From NCBI GenBank assembly GCA_030262725.1, contig JAJSZS010000005.1, forward strand, positions 59,142 through 123,141: a DNA stretch of 64,000 nt. Direction: 5' to 3'. The notes beneath the pieces were generated by a model. That model was not told the origin of the DNA. It did no database searches and saw nothing but the letters and a program-made list of their open reading frames with translations. Positions 1-9,900 of this stretch are shown piece by piece (the first letter of the stretch is position 1; each line of letters opens with the position of its first letter). The DNA comes from Candidatus Desulfofervidus auxilii. GTDB lineage: Bacteria > Desulfobacterota > Desulfofervidia > Desulfofervidales > Desulfofervidaceae. Position numbers and translations under genes: made by a program.

Positions 1-510
1 GATTATACAGAATATGATATAAATGAAGGGATAAAAAGTACATTAGTTATTACCAAGAATGAATACAAATACTATGCTGAAGTAAAGACAGAATTAGGTG
101 ATATTCCTCCTATTTATTGTCATCCAAATAAAATTAATGAAGTTTTTTTAAATCTTATTGTGAATGCTGCTCAGGCGATTGCTGGACAGAATAGGGAGGA
201 AAAAGGGACAATTTTCATAAAGACTTTTAAAGAGGGTGAATTTGTTTATATTCAGATTAGTGATGATGGTCCTGGTATTCCTGATGAAATAAAGGATAAA
301 ATATTTGATCCATTTTTTACTACTAAGCCACCAGGGAAAGGGACGGGATTAGGATTAAGTATTTGCTATGATATTGTTGTTAATAAACATAAAGGGCAGA
401 TTTGGGTGGAAAGTGAAGTTGGTAAGGGAACTACTTTTACTGTGAAATTACCAATAAAACCTGATTTAGATAAAGAAAATGGAAAGAAAAAAAATTCTTT
501 TCGTAGATGA
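1..510 (+). CDS. Sensor histidine kinase, C-terminal part (5' end outside the window)
   Basis: The frame is open from base 1 and encodes 169 residues of the HATPase_c catalytic domain. Visible are the N box ([10 protein letters not shown], near codons 51-60), the G1 box ([10 protein letters not shown]), the F box (FDPFFTTK) and the G2 box ([10 protein letters not shown]), all needed to bind ATP and phosphorylate the kinase's own histidine. The dimerisation/phosphorylation domain and any sensor region are missing because they lie upstream of the window. The stop overlaps the next gene, a response regulator, by about 30 bases, so the pair is co-translated and probably forms a signalling cascade with the three downstream receivers. 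The stimulus cannot be read from this fragment. Confidence 0.93.
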   Translation, partial: DYTEYDINEGIKSTLVITKNEYKYYAEVKTELGDIPPIYCHPNKINEVFLNLIVNAAQAIAGQNREEKGTIFIKTFKEGEFVYIQISDDGPGIPDEIKDKIFDPFFTTKPPGKGTGLGLSICYDIVVNKHKGQIWVESEVGKGTTFTVKLPIKPDLDKENGKKKNSFRR

Positions 511-1687
511 TGAACCCCAAGTTATTCATGCCTTAAAAAGGGATTTTCGAAAATCCCCTTATCAGACTTTTTTTGCCTTAAGTGGCAAAGAAGGGTTAGA
601 AATCTTAGAAAAAGAGGAAATAGACTTGGTAGTAGCTGATATGAAGATGCCTGAAATGGATGGCTATGAATTTCTGCGTCAAGTAAAAATAAAATACCCA
701 GAAATAATTTGTATTATCTTAAGTGGTTATACAGAGAGTGAAGCTGTTTATCAAGCTTTAGTTAATGGGACTGCTCGGGCTTACCTCTGTAAACCCTGGG
801 AGAGAGAAACTCTACAGAATTACATTGACCAGCTTTTTTCCATAAAGAAATCTTTGGAAGACAAACAACTTTTACAGGTTGTTAATTCTGTTTCTTACTT
901 ACCTACATTAGGCAAACATTATCAAAGAATACTAAACCTTATTGCTGCTGGCGAGGATTTAGGAAAGATTGCTGAGGTAATAGAAGAGGATCCTGCTTTG
1001 ACTATTGATGTATTAAAAGTAGCAAATTCTGCTTTTTATGGTCAGAGGATGCCTATTGCTTCTGTAAAAAGGGCAGTGGTATTACTTGGATTAAATGTTA
1101 TAAAAGATATTGTCCTTTCCCTTGGTATTCTTAATAGTTTTAAAAAATTTGGGAAAGTCCGTATAGAAATTGAAAAATTTTGGGAACATGCAAACTTATG
1201 TAATAAAATGATTGGTTTTCTTTATGATACTTTTTTTAATCAAAAATTGCCTGAAGAATTTTCTGCTGTAGGATTATTACATGATATTGGTAAATTATTT
1301 ATTTTAGCATATTTTCCAGAAAAGTTTTTTCAGATAATAAAAGAGATAAAAAAATATCCTGAAATGAGTCTCAAAATAGAAAAAGAAATTATTGGTGTCC
1401 CTCATACATTACTAGGTGGTTATTTGCTTAACTGGTGGAATTTACCATATCCTATTATAGAAGTAGCTATTTTTCATCATGAACCAAATGCTCCAGGTAT
1501 TACTAATAAAGAAATCAATGCCCTTGTTCATATTGCTGATTTTTATTCTTATAAAATCCTTAATGTCGAACCTTATTGCTATTTAATCCCAGAAGCATTT
1601 GATATTCTTGAAATAAAAAAAGAAGAAATTGAAGAAAAAATAGAAGAATTCTCAAATGAAGGGAAGATAAATGCAGCGGCTCCATAA
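479..1687 (+). CDS. Response regulator with HDOD output domain
   Basis: The 402-residue protein has an N-terminal REC domain (about residues 5-120): acidic pair D10-D11, phospho-acceptor D54 in VVADMKMPE, and the conserved lysine in CKPWE. An HDOD domain follows (about 135-335), with the LLHDIGK signature and a typical helical core. HDOD domains resemble HD-GYP domains but usually lack phosphodiesterase activity and act as signalling scaffolds. The gene overlaps both its neighbours, so kinase, this regulator and two further receivers look like one operon. The REC-HDOD order is clear; the output target is unknown. Confidence 0.92.
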   Translation: MERKKILFVDDEPQVIHALKRDFRKSPYQTFFALSGKEGLEILEKEEIDLVVADMKMPEMDGYEFLRQVKIKYPEIICIILSGYTESEAVYQALVNGTARAYLCKPWERETLQNYIDQLFSIKKSLEDKQLLQVVNSVSYLPTLGKHYQRILNLIAAGEDLGKIAEVIEEDPALTIDVLKVANSAFYGQRMPIASVKRAVVLLGLNVIKDIVLSLGILNSFKKFGKVRIEIEKFWEHANLCNKMIGFLYDTFFNQKLPEEFSAVGLLHDIGKLFILAYFPEKFFQIIKEIKKYPEMSLKIEKEIIGVPHTLLGGYLLNWWNLPYPIIEVAIFHHEPNAPGITNKEINALVHIADFYSYKILNVEPYCYLIPEAFDILEIKKEEIEEKIEEFSNEGKINAAAP

Positions 1688-2195
1688 TATCCTTGTGGTA
1701 GATGATGAAGTGTCTATTCTTACTGCCATAAAAAGGTTATTTAAATCATTTCCTTTAATTAATTGTTTTACTACCACAAGTCCAAAAGAAGCCCTTAAAA
1801 TAATGGCAAATAAAGAAATAGATCTTATTGTTACTGATCAACGTATGCCTGAAATGACAGGTATAGAACTATTGCGGGAAGTTACGGCAAAATATCCTGA
1901 TGTAATAAAGATTATACTTACAGCTTATTCAGATATTGATGTAATCCTTAAAGCTATTAACGAAATTGGTATTTATAAATTTATTTTAAAACCCTGGGAT
2001 AATCAAGACTTACGTTTAACTATAATAAGAGCATTAGAGTGGAAAGAAACATTAGAAGAAAATAAGTCATTGCAACAAGAATTAAAAAAAAGACAAGCTA
2101 TCCTTTCCTATTGGGAACATAAATATCCTGGTATTAGCAAAGTACAGATTGATGAGGATGGTGAAGTTTATGTGGAGCTGGAGATGGAAGAATGA
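1671..2195 (+). CDS. Single-domain response regulator with C-terminal coiled coil
   Basis: This 174-residue protein has one REC domain: DDE near residues 11-13, phospho-acceptor Asp in LIVTDQRMPEMTG, switch Thr in ILTAYSD, and Lys in ILKPWDN. A charged helical tail of about 50 residues, probably coiled coil, follows. No DNA-binding or enzymatic output domain is present, so it probably acts by protein contact or as a phosphate shuttle. It overlaps the HDOD regulator upstream by 17 bases and the next receiver by 4 bases, so translation is coupled. The KPW receiver type is shared by all three proteins here and suggests tandem duplication. Confidence 0.9.
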   Translation: MQRLHNILVVDDEVSILTAIKRLFKSFPLINCFTTTSPKEALKIMANKEIDLIVTDQRMPEMTGIELLREVTAKYPDVIKIILTAYSDIDVILKAINEIGIYKFILKPWDNQDLRLTIIRALEWKETLEENKSLQQELKKRQAILSYWEHKYPGISKVQIDEDGEVYVELEMEE

Positions 2196-2821
2196 GTGCT
2201 ACAGTTTTGTTTGTTGATGATGAAGTAAGAATTTTAGCAGCTATTAAGAGAATGTTGAGGCAAGAAAATTACAAAAAGATATTTGTTTCTAGAGCTATAG
2301 AAGCCTTAGAGATTATAGAAAAAGAACCAGTGCAGGTTCTAGTTACAGATTTAAGAATGCCAGAAATGGATGGTTTGGCTCTTATTAGGAAAGTAAAAGA
2401 AAAAAAGCCTGAAATTGTATGTATTATTTTAACAGCTTATTCTCAAGTGCCTACTTTATTAGCTGCTATAAACCAGGGAGATGTTTTTCGCTATCTTACA
2501 AAGCCTTGGAATTCTGAAGAAGATTTCAAAAAAGTAATTCAAGAGGCTATTGCATGTTATGAACAACAAGAAGAGCAAAAAAATTTAATTAAAAGGCTTA
2601 CATTACAAACAAGGGCTATGCGTAATACTTTGGAAAGATATGAAAAAAGATTAAAAAATTATCATCAGCAACATAAAATTATCTTGCATCACTTTACTAC
2701 TTATATTGAACCAGCTTTTAAAAAATTGATTTCTGAAAAAAATCTTAAAGAATATACAGAGATCAAACAACAATTTGAGGAATTTAAACGTCTTTTAACA
2801 TCGCAGGAATTTTCTCAATAA
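2192..2821 (+). CDS. Response regulator with long helical C-terminal region
   Basis: The 209-residue protein has an N-terminal REC domain (LFVDDE, phospho-acceptor in LVTDLRMPEMDG, switch Thr in ILTAYSQ, Lys in LTKPWNS). About 85 residues of charged, Gln/Lys-rich sequence follow and look helical or coiled coil, without a recognisable output domain. It starts on the ATGA overlap with the preceding receiver. Its 3' end overlaps the convergent NifS-like gene by 38 bases, with no room for a separate terminator. It is probably a phosphorelay or scaffolding partner of the kinase and HDOD regulator. Confidence 0.9.
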   Translation: MSATVLFVDDEVRILAAIKRMLRQENYKKIFVSRAIEALEIIEKEPVQVLVTDLRMPEMDGLALIRKVKEKKPEIVCIILTAYSQVPTLLAAINQGDVFRYLTKPWNSEEDFKKVIQEAIACYEQQEEQKNLIKRLTLQTRAMRNTLERYEKRLKNYHQQHKIILHHFTTYIEPAFKKLISEKNLKEYTEIKQQFEEFKRLLTSQEFSQ

Positions 2822-3917
2822 ATAAATTTAAAGCCATTTCTATTTCTTCTTCAGTAGTAAAATAACCTAAACTAAAACGTATTGCTCCTTTCCCTATCTC
2901 TGGTGGAACTCCCATTGCCTTTAAAACATGAGACATCTTAATCTCTTGACTATGACATGCAGCTCCTGGTGAAGCACATATTTCAGGTATAAAATTCAAT
3001 AAATCTTGAGCAGTCAATCCTTTAAAAGAAATATAAAGAGTATTTGGTAAACAATATTTAGGATTACCATGACGTATTACATCAAAATGAGCTTTAAGCC
3101 CTTCCCAAAGTTTATCTCTCAATTTAGCTATTTTTAAAATTTCTTTATTCTTCAATTTCTCTTTCAATAAACTACAGGCCTTACCTAAACCAACGCAAAA
3201 AGCGACATTTTCTGTACCTGCTCGACGTCCATTTTCTTGACCTGCTCCATGTATAAGTGGAGAAAAGGGGATGCCTTTTCTCACATACAATGCCCCAATG
3301 CCCTTTGGGGCATAAAGCTTATGTCCAGCAATAGTAAGTAAATCAACATTTAGAATATTGACATCTACCTCAATTTTTCCCAAACTTTGAGCCGCATCTG
3401 TATGAAATAAAATGTCATATTCTTTAGCTATCTTCCCAATTTCTTCTATAGGTTGAATAATTCCAGTTTCATTGTTAGCATGCATAACAGAAATCAAAAC
3501 AGTATCCTTTCTAATTGCTTTTTTTAAAGTTTCTGGCTCGATTATTCCTTCAGGTGTAGGTAGGATAAATGTTATTTCAAATCCTAATTCTTGCATAAAT
3601 TGAGCAGGTTTTAAAACAGAAGGATGTTCTATAGCAGTTGTAATAACATGATTTCCTTTTTCTTTTAATGCCCATAAAATTCCCTTAAACACAGTATTAT
3701 TGGCTTCTGTCCCTCCGCTCATAAAAACAATTTCTTCTGGTTTTGCATTAATAAGATTTGCTACTTCTTCTCGTGCATGTTCTAAGGCTATTTTTGCTTC
3801 CTTGCCTAAAGGGTAAAGACAAGATGGATTACCAAAATTTTCTTTCAAAAAAGGCTCTATTTCCTCTTTTACTTCAGGGGCAATAGGGGTAGTAGCGTTA
3901 TAATCAAGGTAAATCAT
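2784..3917 (-). CDS. NifS-family PLP enzyme: cysteine desulfurase or selenocysteine lyase
   Basis: This 377-residue class V aminotransferase fold protein begins MIYLDYNATTP, typical of NifS/IscS. It has SGGTEANN near residue 68, His-Asp in FHTDAAQS, the PLP lysine in AGHKLYAPKG, and a catalytic loop with Cys in ASPGAACHSQ. NifS/IscS enzymes release sulfur from cysteine for Fe-S clusters or thio-modification. The GAACHS loop resembles the active site of eukaryotic selenocysteine lyases, as I recall them, more than the SSGSACTS loop of IscS. A role in selenium delivery is therefore possible but unproven. No iscU/nifU lies beside it. The fold call is firm; the substrate is open. Confidence 0.9.
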   Translation of the reverse strand: MIYLDYNATTPIAPEVKEEIEPFLKENFGNPSCLYPLGKEAKIALEHAREEVANLINAKPEEIVFMSGGTEANNTVFKGILWALKEKGNHVITTAIEHPSVLKPAQFMQELGFEITFILPTPEGIIEPETLKKAIRKDTVLISVMHANNETGIIQPIEEIGKIAKEYDILFHTDAAQSLGKIEVDVNILNVDLLTIAGHKLYAPKGIGALYVRKGIPFSPLIHGAGQENGRRAGTENVAFCVGLGKACSLLKEKLKNKEILKIAKLRDKLWEGLKAHFDVIRHGNPKYCLPNTLYISFKGLTAQDLLNFIPEICASPGAACHSQEIKMSHVLKAMGVPPEIGKGAIRFSLGYFTTEEEIEMALNLFIEKIPAMLKDV

Positions 3918-3945
3918 ATTTAAGTTTATACTCTTCTAAGCTATC

Positions 3946-3974
3946 TTGACAAGAAAAAATTTCACAGTTTATAA
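3946..3974 (+). promoter_or_regulatory. Sigma-70-type promoter for the small gene at 3995
   Basis: TTGACA at 3946-3951 and TTATAA at 3969-3974 are separated by 17 bases. TATAAG one base further is an equivalent -10. Transcription would start near 3981, just before an AAAAGGAGG ribosome site and the ATG at 3995. Confidence 0.6.
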
Positions 3975-3994
3975 GTATCAAAAAGGAGGTTAAG

Positions 3995-4174
3995 ATGCCA
4001 GAACTTTCTAAGATTTTTGATAATAAAAAGTATATGTGGGATGGTGAGATTTATGATACAGAAGAGGCTGCCAAAAGTACTGCTCAAAAATATGAACAAG
4101 ATGGATTTGAGATAAAAATTGTTGAAGAGAATGGAAAATATTTAATTTATAATCGTCGTGAGATAAAAACTTAA
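3995..4174 (+). CDS. Small conserved-looking protein, 59 residues, function unknown
   Basis: The ATG at 3995 follows an ideal ribosome site (AAGGAGG, 5-6 bases upstream) and a good promoter, so this short frame is very likely a real gene. The product is acidic and soluble, begins MPELSKIFDNKKYMWDG, and has no signal peptide, membrane segment or cysteine. It has alternating short strand- and helix-forming stretches (EIYDTEEAAKSTAQKYEQDG, then FEIKIVEENGKYLIYNRR), compatible with a small alpha/beta fold. I do not recognise a family. It stands alone between the NifS-like gene and the addB-like gene. Confidence 0.7.
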   Translation: MPELSKIFDNKKYMWDGEIYDTEEAAKSTAQKYEQDGFEIKIVEENGKYLIYNRREIKT

Positions 4175-4197
4175 TTGTCTTTTCCTACTTTTTAAGA

Positions 4198-4225
4198 TTG
4201 ATTTTTAAAGCTAAGTGCTTATAAT
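4198..4225 (+). promoter_or_regulatory. Sigma-70-type promoter for the addB-addA pair
   Basis: TTGATT at 4198-4203 and a perfect TATAAT at 4220-4225 are 16 bases apart, with TG just upstream of the -10. The predicted start near 4232 leaves a short leader holding the AAGGAG ribosome site before the ATG at 4248. Confidence 0.6.
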
Positions 4226-4247
4226 GAGTTTTTAGCAAGGAGTTTAA

Positions 4248-6953
4248 ATGTCTTCTTCTGTTTTTGTTGTTTCTTTTAAAACTGATATTTTAAAAACAGT
4301 AGGAAAACATCTTTTAGAAAATTGGACATCTTTAGAAAATATTGCTCTTATTTTTCCAACAAAACGTAATAAATTTTATTTTCAACAATATTTACAAGAA
4401 TTAACAGGAAAAGAGGCTTTTCATTTACCTTATCTTTATGAAGTAAGTGAATTTATAAATGAAGCTACTTTAGTCCCCTATGAAGGAATTTTGCTTAATC
4501 GCTGGCAGAGAAATTTACTTTTAAAAGAGGCAATCTTAAAAACAAAACAAGATTTATCTCCACTTTTTGGAAAACAACTTGAAAATTTAAAAGAAGATTT
4601 TTTTGGTTTTTTAAGTGTAGGAGATAGACTTTTACGGTTTTATGAAGAGATATTTAGAGAAAAAGTAAGTTTTTCTGATTTAAAAAAAGAAGCACTTTAT
4701 ACGGATTATGAAACACACATAAACATTCTTGAAAATATTTGGTTAACTTATGAAAAACTTTTGAAAGATAATAGACTTATTGATCCACTTTTAAAAGAAA
4801 TTGCTCTTTTACTTGATGAGGAGTTTTTAAAAAGCTTTAAAGCTATTTATTTGGTTGGGCCTGTTATTATGACTCGTATTGAAACAGAATTTTTTAAACA
4901 CTTATCAAAAATTGTTCCCTTAATTATATTTTTTCAAACAGAAGATAGACTTTTTTCTCATCAAGAAACAATTTTAAAACGTCTAGAGGTACAAAATGAT
5001 GACATTTGTTGGTTAAAAGGAAATGATTTTTTATTTCCTACACCACCTGTAATTAAAGCATTTCCAAATGCTACTTCTCAAATCGGTTTTATTTTAAAAT
5101 CAATAGAGGAATCTTTTTCTTTTACTAAACCACACAAAATTGCAATTGTGTTGCCAGATGATGCCTTTAAATATGTACTTTTAAGCTATATCCATGAAAA
5201 AAACCTTAATCTTACAATGGGGCTTGATGTAAAACATACTTTAACTTATAGGTTTTTACATCAATTTTATGAGCTTTTTAAAAGTGAGACTGAATATGGT
5301 TATTATTATCGCCCTTTTTTACAACTTTTGACTCATCCATTTTTAAAACAATTTCTAAGAAAAGAATGTAATAAGTGGCAAGAAAAGGTTTTTAGCGAAA
5401 ATTTAATCTATATCAAAGATAATAAAAAGGATGCTCTTTTTGCTTTTTTGGAAGAGATAAAGTATTCTTTAAGAGCTGAAGATTTAATAAAATTTTCTAA
5501 AAAACTAATTGATCTTTTAGAAAAATGGCAGAAAGAAGAATCATTAAAATCATTTTTTTCTCATCATTACGAAATTATTGGTGTTAATAAAATTTTAGAA
5601 GCTCTTTTAGAAATCACCACTTTAGAAAACCTTTCTCTCAATTTAGGTAAGGCAGAATTTTTAAAGTGTTTTCAATTTTTGCTTGAACATCTTTCTTCTC
5701 TCACTTATCCCTTACCAGGAGGAATAATGGGAAAGGTTCAAGTAATGGAAATGTTAGAAACAAGAAATTTAAGATTTGATGTAGTGATTATGCCAGATAT
5801 GAATGAAGGAATTTTCCCTGTAAGTAGTGAAAAAGATATGTTTTTAAATACTGCAATAAGGCAAAAAGTTGGATTGCCTACTTATAAGGAAAGAGAAAAA
5901 CTTTATCGTTATTATTTTATGCGTTTATTAAAAGGTGCAAAACGATGTTACTTTAGCTATGTAGATTCACCCCAAAGAGGAATAAGAAGCAGATTTTTGG
6001 AAGAATTGCTTTTTCAACAATGGCAAAAAGACAAAGAAATTGAAAAGAGTGTTAAAAATTATGCTTATTATATTGTTTCTTCTCCAAAAACTTCTATTTT
6101 ACAAAGTTCTTTTTTAAAAAAAGATATATCAAATAAATTAAATAAATTTAAATTTAGCCCTTCTGCCTTACTTTGTTATCAGGTTTGCCCTTACAAATTT
6201 TATCTACGTTATATTTTGGAAATCGAACCTTTACCAAAAGTAATGGAAAGAATCACTGCTAAGGATAAAGGATTAGTGTTTCATAAAGCCTTAAAGGAAC
6301 TTTATAAGGAGAAAATTTGGGAAAAAGGAGAAGAAATATTTTTACAAAAATTAAAAGAAAAACTCCTTTATCACTTTAATAATCTACCTCAAGTCAAACA
6401 TCAACTTGCAGCAAGACTTGAAGTAGAGGCTATTTTAGAAAGACTTTGGGGATTTGTAAAAGAAGAATTTGAGACATTTAAAAATGGTTGGCGTCCAGAT
6501 ACAAAACTAATAGAAAAAGAAATAGAGATTACATTAGAGTTTTGCGATTTAAAAGTATGTTTGAAAGGCATTCCAGATAGAGTAGATAGAAGAGAAAATG
6601 AGTTTAGAATTATTGATTATAAAACAGGTAATATGTTTTCAAAAAAAGAATGTGAAATATCAGAAAATTTTAGAGGAATACAACTTCCTTTTTATCTTTT
6701 TATTTTGCACAAAAAATATGGACTTTCTTATGAAGATTGTGAGAATTTATGTTTTTATGATCTAAAAAATTTTAGGCTTGAGCAAAAGGTCTATCAAAAA
6801 TTTCTTTTTAACCGCAATGCTTATATGAAACAATTTGAGGAATGGTTAAAAGAAAGAATAAGAGAAATCTTTAATCCAGAAAATCCTTGGTCAAAACAGA
6901 TAGGAAAAGATTGCAATTATTGTGATTACAAAGATATTTGTGAATGGGAATAA
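4248..6953 (+). CDS. AddB-like subunit of a helicase-nuclease (PD-(D/E)XK, Fe-S)
   Basis: This 901-residue protein resembles AddB-type subunits, which with AddA process DNA double-strand ends for recombination. The N-terminal part is helicase-like without a clear Walker A. A motif like UvrD motif V is seen around residues 500-525 (VVIMPDMNEGIFP). The C-terminal third holds a PD-(D/E)XK nuclease with catalytic IIDYKTGN near residue 790. Cysteines near 643-648 (CYQVC) and a C-terminal CNYCDYKDIC cluster match the four-cysteine iron-sulfur staple known in AddB. The gene overlaps addA-like by a few bases. Sequence is divergent, so AddB-like is safer than a firm gene name. Confidence 0.82.
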   Translation: MSSSVFVVSFKTDILKTVGKHLLENWTSLENIALIFPTKRNKFYFQQYLQELTGKEAFHLPYLYEVSEFINEATLVPYEGILLNRWQRNLLLKEAILKTKQDLSPLFGKQLENLKEDFFGFLSVGDRLLRFYEEIFREKVSFSDLKKEALYTDYETHINILENIWLTYEKLLKDNRLIDPLLKEIALLLDEEFLKSFKAIYLVGPVIMTRIETEFFKHLSKIVPLIIFFQTEDRLFSHQETILKRLEVQNDDICWLKGNDFLFPTPPVIKAFPNATSQIGFILKSIEESFSFTKPHKIAIVLPDDAFKYVLLSYIHEKNLNLTMGLDVKHTLTYRFLHQFYELFKSETEYGYYYRPFLQLLTHPFLKQFLRKECNKWQEKVFSENLIYIKDNKKDALFAFLEEIKYSLRAEDLIKFSKKLIDLLEKWQKEESLKSFFSHHYEIIGVNKILEALLEITTLENLSLNLGKAEFLKCFQFLLEHLSSLTYPLPGGIMGKVQVMEMLETRNLRFDVVIMPDMNEGIFPVSSEKDMFLNTAIRQKVGLPTYKEREKLYRYYFMRLLKGAKRCYFSYVDSPQRGIRSRFLEELLFQQWQKDKEIEKSVKNYAYYIVSSPKTSILQSSFLKKDISNKLNKFKFSPSALLCYQVCPYKFYLRYILEIEPLPKVMERITAKDKGLVFHKALKELYKEKIWEKGEEIFLQKLKEKLLYHFNNLPQVKHQLAARLEVEAILERLWGFVKEEFETFKNGWRPDTKLIEKEIEITLEFCDLKVCLKGIPDRVDRRENEFRIIDYKTGNMFSKKECEISENFRGIQLPFYLFILHKKYGLSYEDCENLCFYDLKNFRLEQKVYQKFLFNRNAYMKQFEEWLKERIREIFNPENPWSKQIGKDCNYCDYKDICEWE

Positions 6954-6955
6954 GT

Positions 6956-9900
6956 ATGCTTAGTCTTTATGATCCCAAATATCATATTGCTTTAGAAGCA
7001 AGCGCAGGCACAGGCAAAACTTATAATCTTACTTTGCGCCTTTTAAATATTCTTTTAAAGCAGATTTTACCTGATATGCCTCTTTTACCAGAGAGAATAC
7101 AAGAAGTTGTTGCTCTCACTTTTACAAATAAAGCAGCAGATGAAATGAAAGAAAGGCTGTTTGAATGGCTTAAAGTAGCAATGGAAGCAGAAAAACATCT
7201 CAATGATGAAAAATATGCGCTTCTTTTTGCACTTGAGCCAGACTTAAAACTACTTAAAGAAAAAGCAAAAAAACTTTATTTCTTGCTTTTAGAACACTTT
7301 TCTTTACTTGAAATCTCAACAATTGATAGCTTTATGCATAGTATTATCAAACTTTTTCCTTTTGAACTTGGTTTAAGGCTTGATGTAGAAATTATAGAAG
7401 AAGCAAAAGAAAGGCTGATTTTTGATGAAGCTTTAGATAGAGTTTTGATAGAAATTTTAAATAAGCCTGATTTAAAAGAAGGTCTTTTAGAACTCTATAG
7501 ACAAGAAGTTATTTCTTATGGTCTAAGAAGATGGCTTGCTAAAACATTTAGAAGTTTTATGGCTTGTCAAAGTCAATTAGAAGATTTTAAAGGTTTTGAA
7601 GAAAATATTAATGCTTTTAATTTAAAAGAATTAGAAGTCAAAGCAAAAGAAGCAGTCAAAGAATTTATTAATACTATTAAACCTTATGTAAAGCATAAGA
7701 CAGGTAAAAAAACAATGGAAGAAATGGAAAATTTTAGGTCTTTAAAAGAAATTATATCAAATTCTCTTTTTACTAAAACTTTATTAAATGAACATAATCA
7801 TTTTAAAAATCTCCCTTCTTTTTGTGAAGATGCCTTTATCCGAGCTAAATCATGTCTTAAAGAATATGTTTTAAAAACTAATTATTATCAAGCAAAATTG
7901 CTTTTTGAGCTTTATAAGAAATTTTATAAACATTATACGGAAATCAAAAATCAAGAAAATGTTATTACTTTTTTTGACCTTTCACTTCTTTGTTATAAGC
8001 TTTTGGTAAAAGAGAATTTTTTTGAAGATAAAAGAGATTTTTTTTATTATCGTTTGGATAGAAAAATAAAACATTTGCTTTTAGATGAGTTTCAGGATAC
8101 AAGTGTCATTCAGTGGCAGGTGTTTGAACCAATAGCAAATGAACTTGTTGCTGGTATTGGAACAAAACAATTACCTGGTAGTTTCTTTTATGTGGGTGAT
8201 AAAAAACAAGCAATTTATAGATTTAGGGGTGGAGAAGCAAAACTTTTTGATTATGTAAAAGAGAGATTTAAAGGTTATATCAAAGAAGAAACCTTACCCA
8301 TAAATTATCGCAGTGCAGGTGGCTTAGTAAAATTTGTGAATAAAATAGGAGAATATTTGCAAAAAGAATATGATTTTCCTTTTTCTTTTCAGAAAGCAAA
8401 AAGAAATGATGCACCATATTACATTTACTTTTCCCTCATTCCACCAGATGAAGAGGAATTAATACTTGGTAAAGAGGTTTTAGAAAAGATTAAAATGCTA
8501 CATAAAGCAGGATTCTCCTATAAAGACATTGCTATTTTAGTACGTAGAAGGGAACAGGCAGAGAAAATTTTGCCTGTATTAAAAGAAGCAGATATTCCTA
8601 TACAAGAGGAAACAGAAGTATTGCTTCTTAAAGCAAAGTCTGTAAAGGCAGTGGTTTCTCTTTTATATTATCTAAATAATCCAAAAGATAAATTAAATCT
8701 TATGCATTTTTTAAAAAGCATTAAAAAAGATCTAAAAGATAAAAAAATAGAAAAAATCAAAAAAGAAGTTGATCTTATTCCTTTACCTACACTTTTGGAA
8801 AAAATTTACAATGAATTTAATCTTTTCTCAATTTATAATGATAAACTTAATCTTTTACAGCTTATGGAAGTAGCCTATCAGTTTGAGAAAAACTATCCAA
8901 GATCTTTAAAAGCTTTTTTGGATTATTTAGAGGAAAATAAAGAAAGTCTTTTACAAGCAAAGGAATCTTTAGATGAAGCTGTACAGATTATGACTGTCCA
9001 TAAAGCAAAAGGGCTTGAATTTGAGGCAGTAATTCTTTCTGAAACCACATATGATTGTAAAAAAATAGAAGAAGTACTTATATTTTTGCAGGATGAGAAT
9101 TTTTCTCTAAAAAACATTTATATACGTCCTAAAAGTAGTGAAGCAGAAATTTGTGATGAATTAAAAAAGGCGCTAGAATATGCTAAAAAAAGGCAGCTTC
9201 AGGATGAATTAAATCTCCTTTATGTTGCTTTAACGAGAGCAAAAACAGCCTTATATATTCTTGCTCAGCCACAAAAAAGAAATAATGTATTATCTATACC
9301 ATCTCATTGTTGGGCAAATTTTATTGGTTATGCTTTAGGAATAGATGTAAAAAACATTTTAAAGGAAAATCATTTACCTTTTTGTCTTTATGAAGAAGGA
9401 AAAATTCCCTTTTATGAAAAAAGAAAGACTCCCTCAGTTTCAAAATTTTCATTTTCTTATGAATTTTTAAAAAAACCTTTAAATACAGAAAAAGAAAAAA
9501 TTCCTGAAATAATTTCTCCTAAAAAAGAACAAAAATTTGGAGAGGCATTTCATTATGTAATGTCTTGTTTAAAAACAAAAAGAGATGATTTAAAGAAGGC
9601 TATTTTAAAGGCAAAGGCAAATTTTGGACTTTATCTTACTCAAAAAGAATGGGAAGATATAAAAGAAAGGGCAAAAAGAGTTTTAAATCATCCTTTTTTA
9701 AAACCTTTCTTTGAATCAAACATAAAAATTCTTAATGAAGCCCCTTTTTTATGGCAGAAAGAAACCCTTAAAGCCTATCGTGCTGATAGAATTGTGTTTT
9801 TGGAAGAAAAAATTGTAATTATAGACTATAAAACCAGTTTTTTAGAAGAAGCTGTTTATAAAGAACAAATGAATGAATACAAAGCTCTTTTGAAAAAGAT

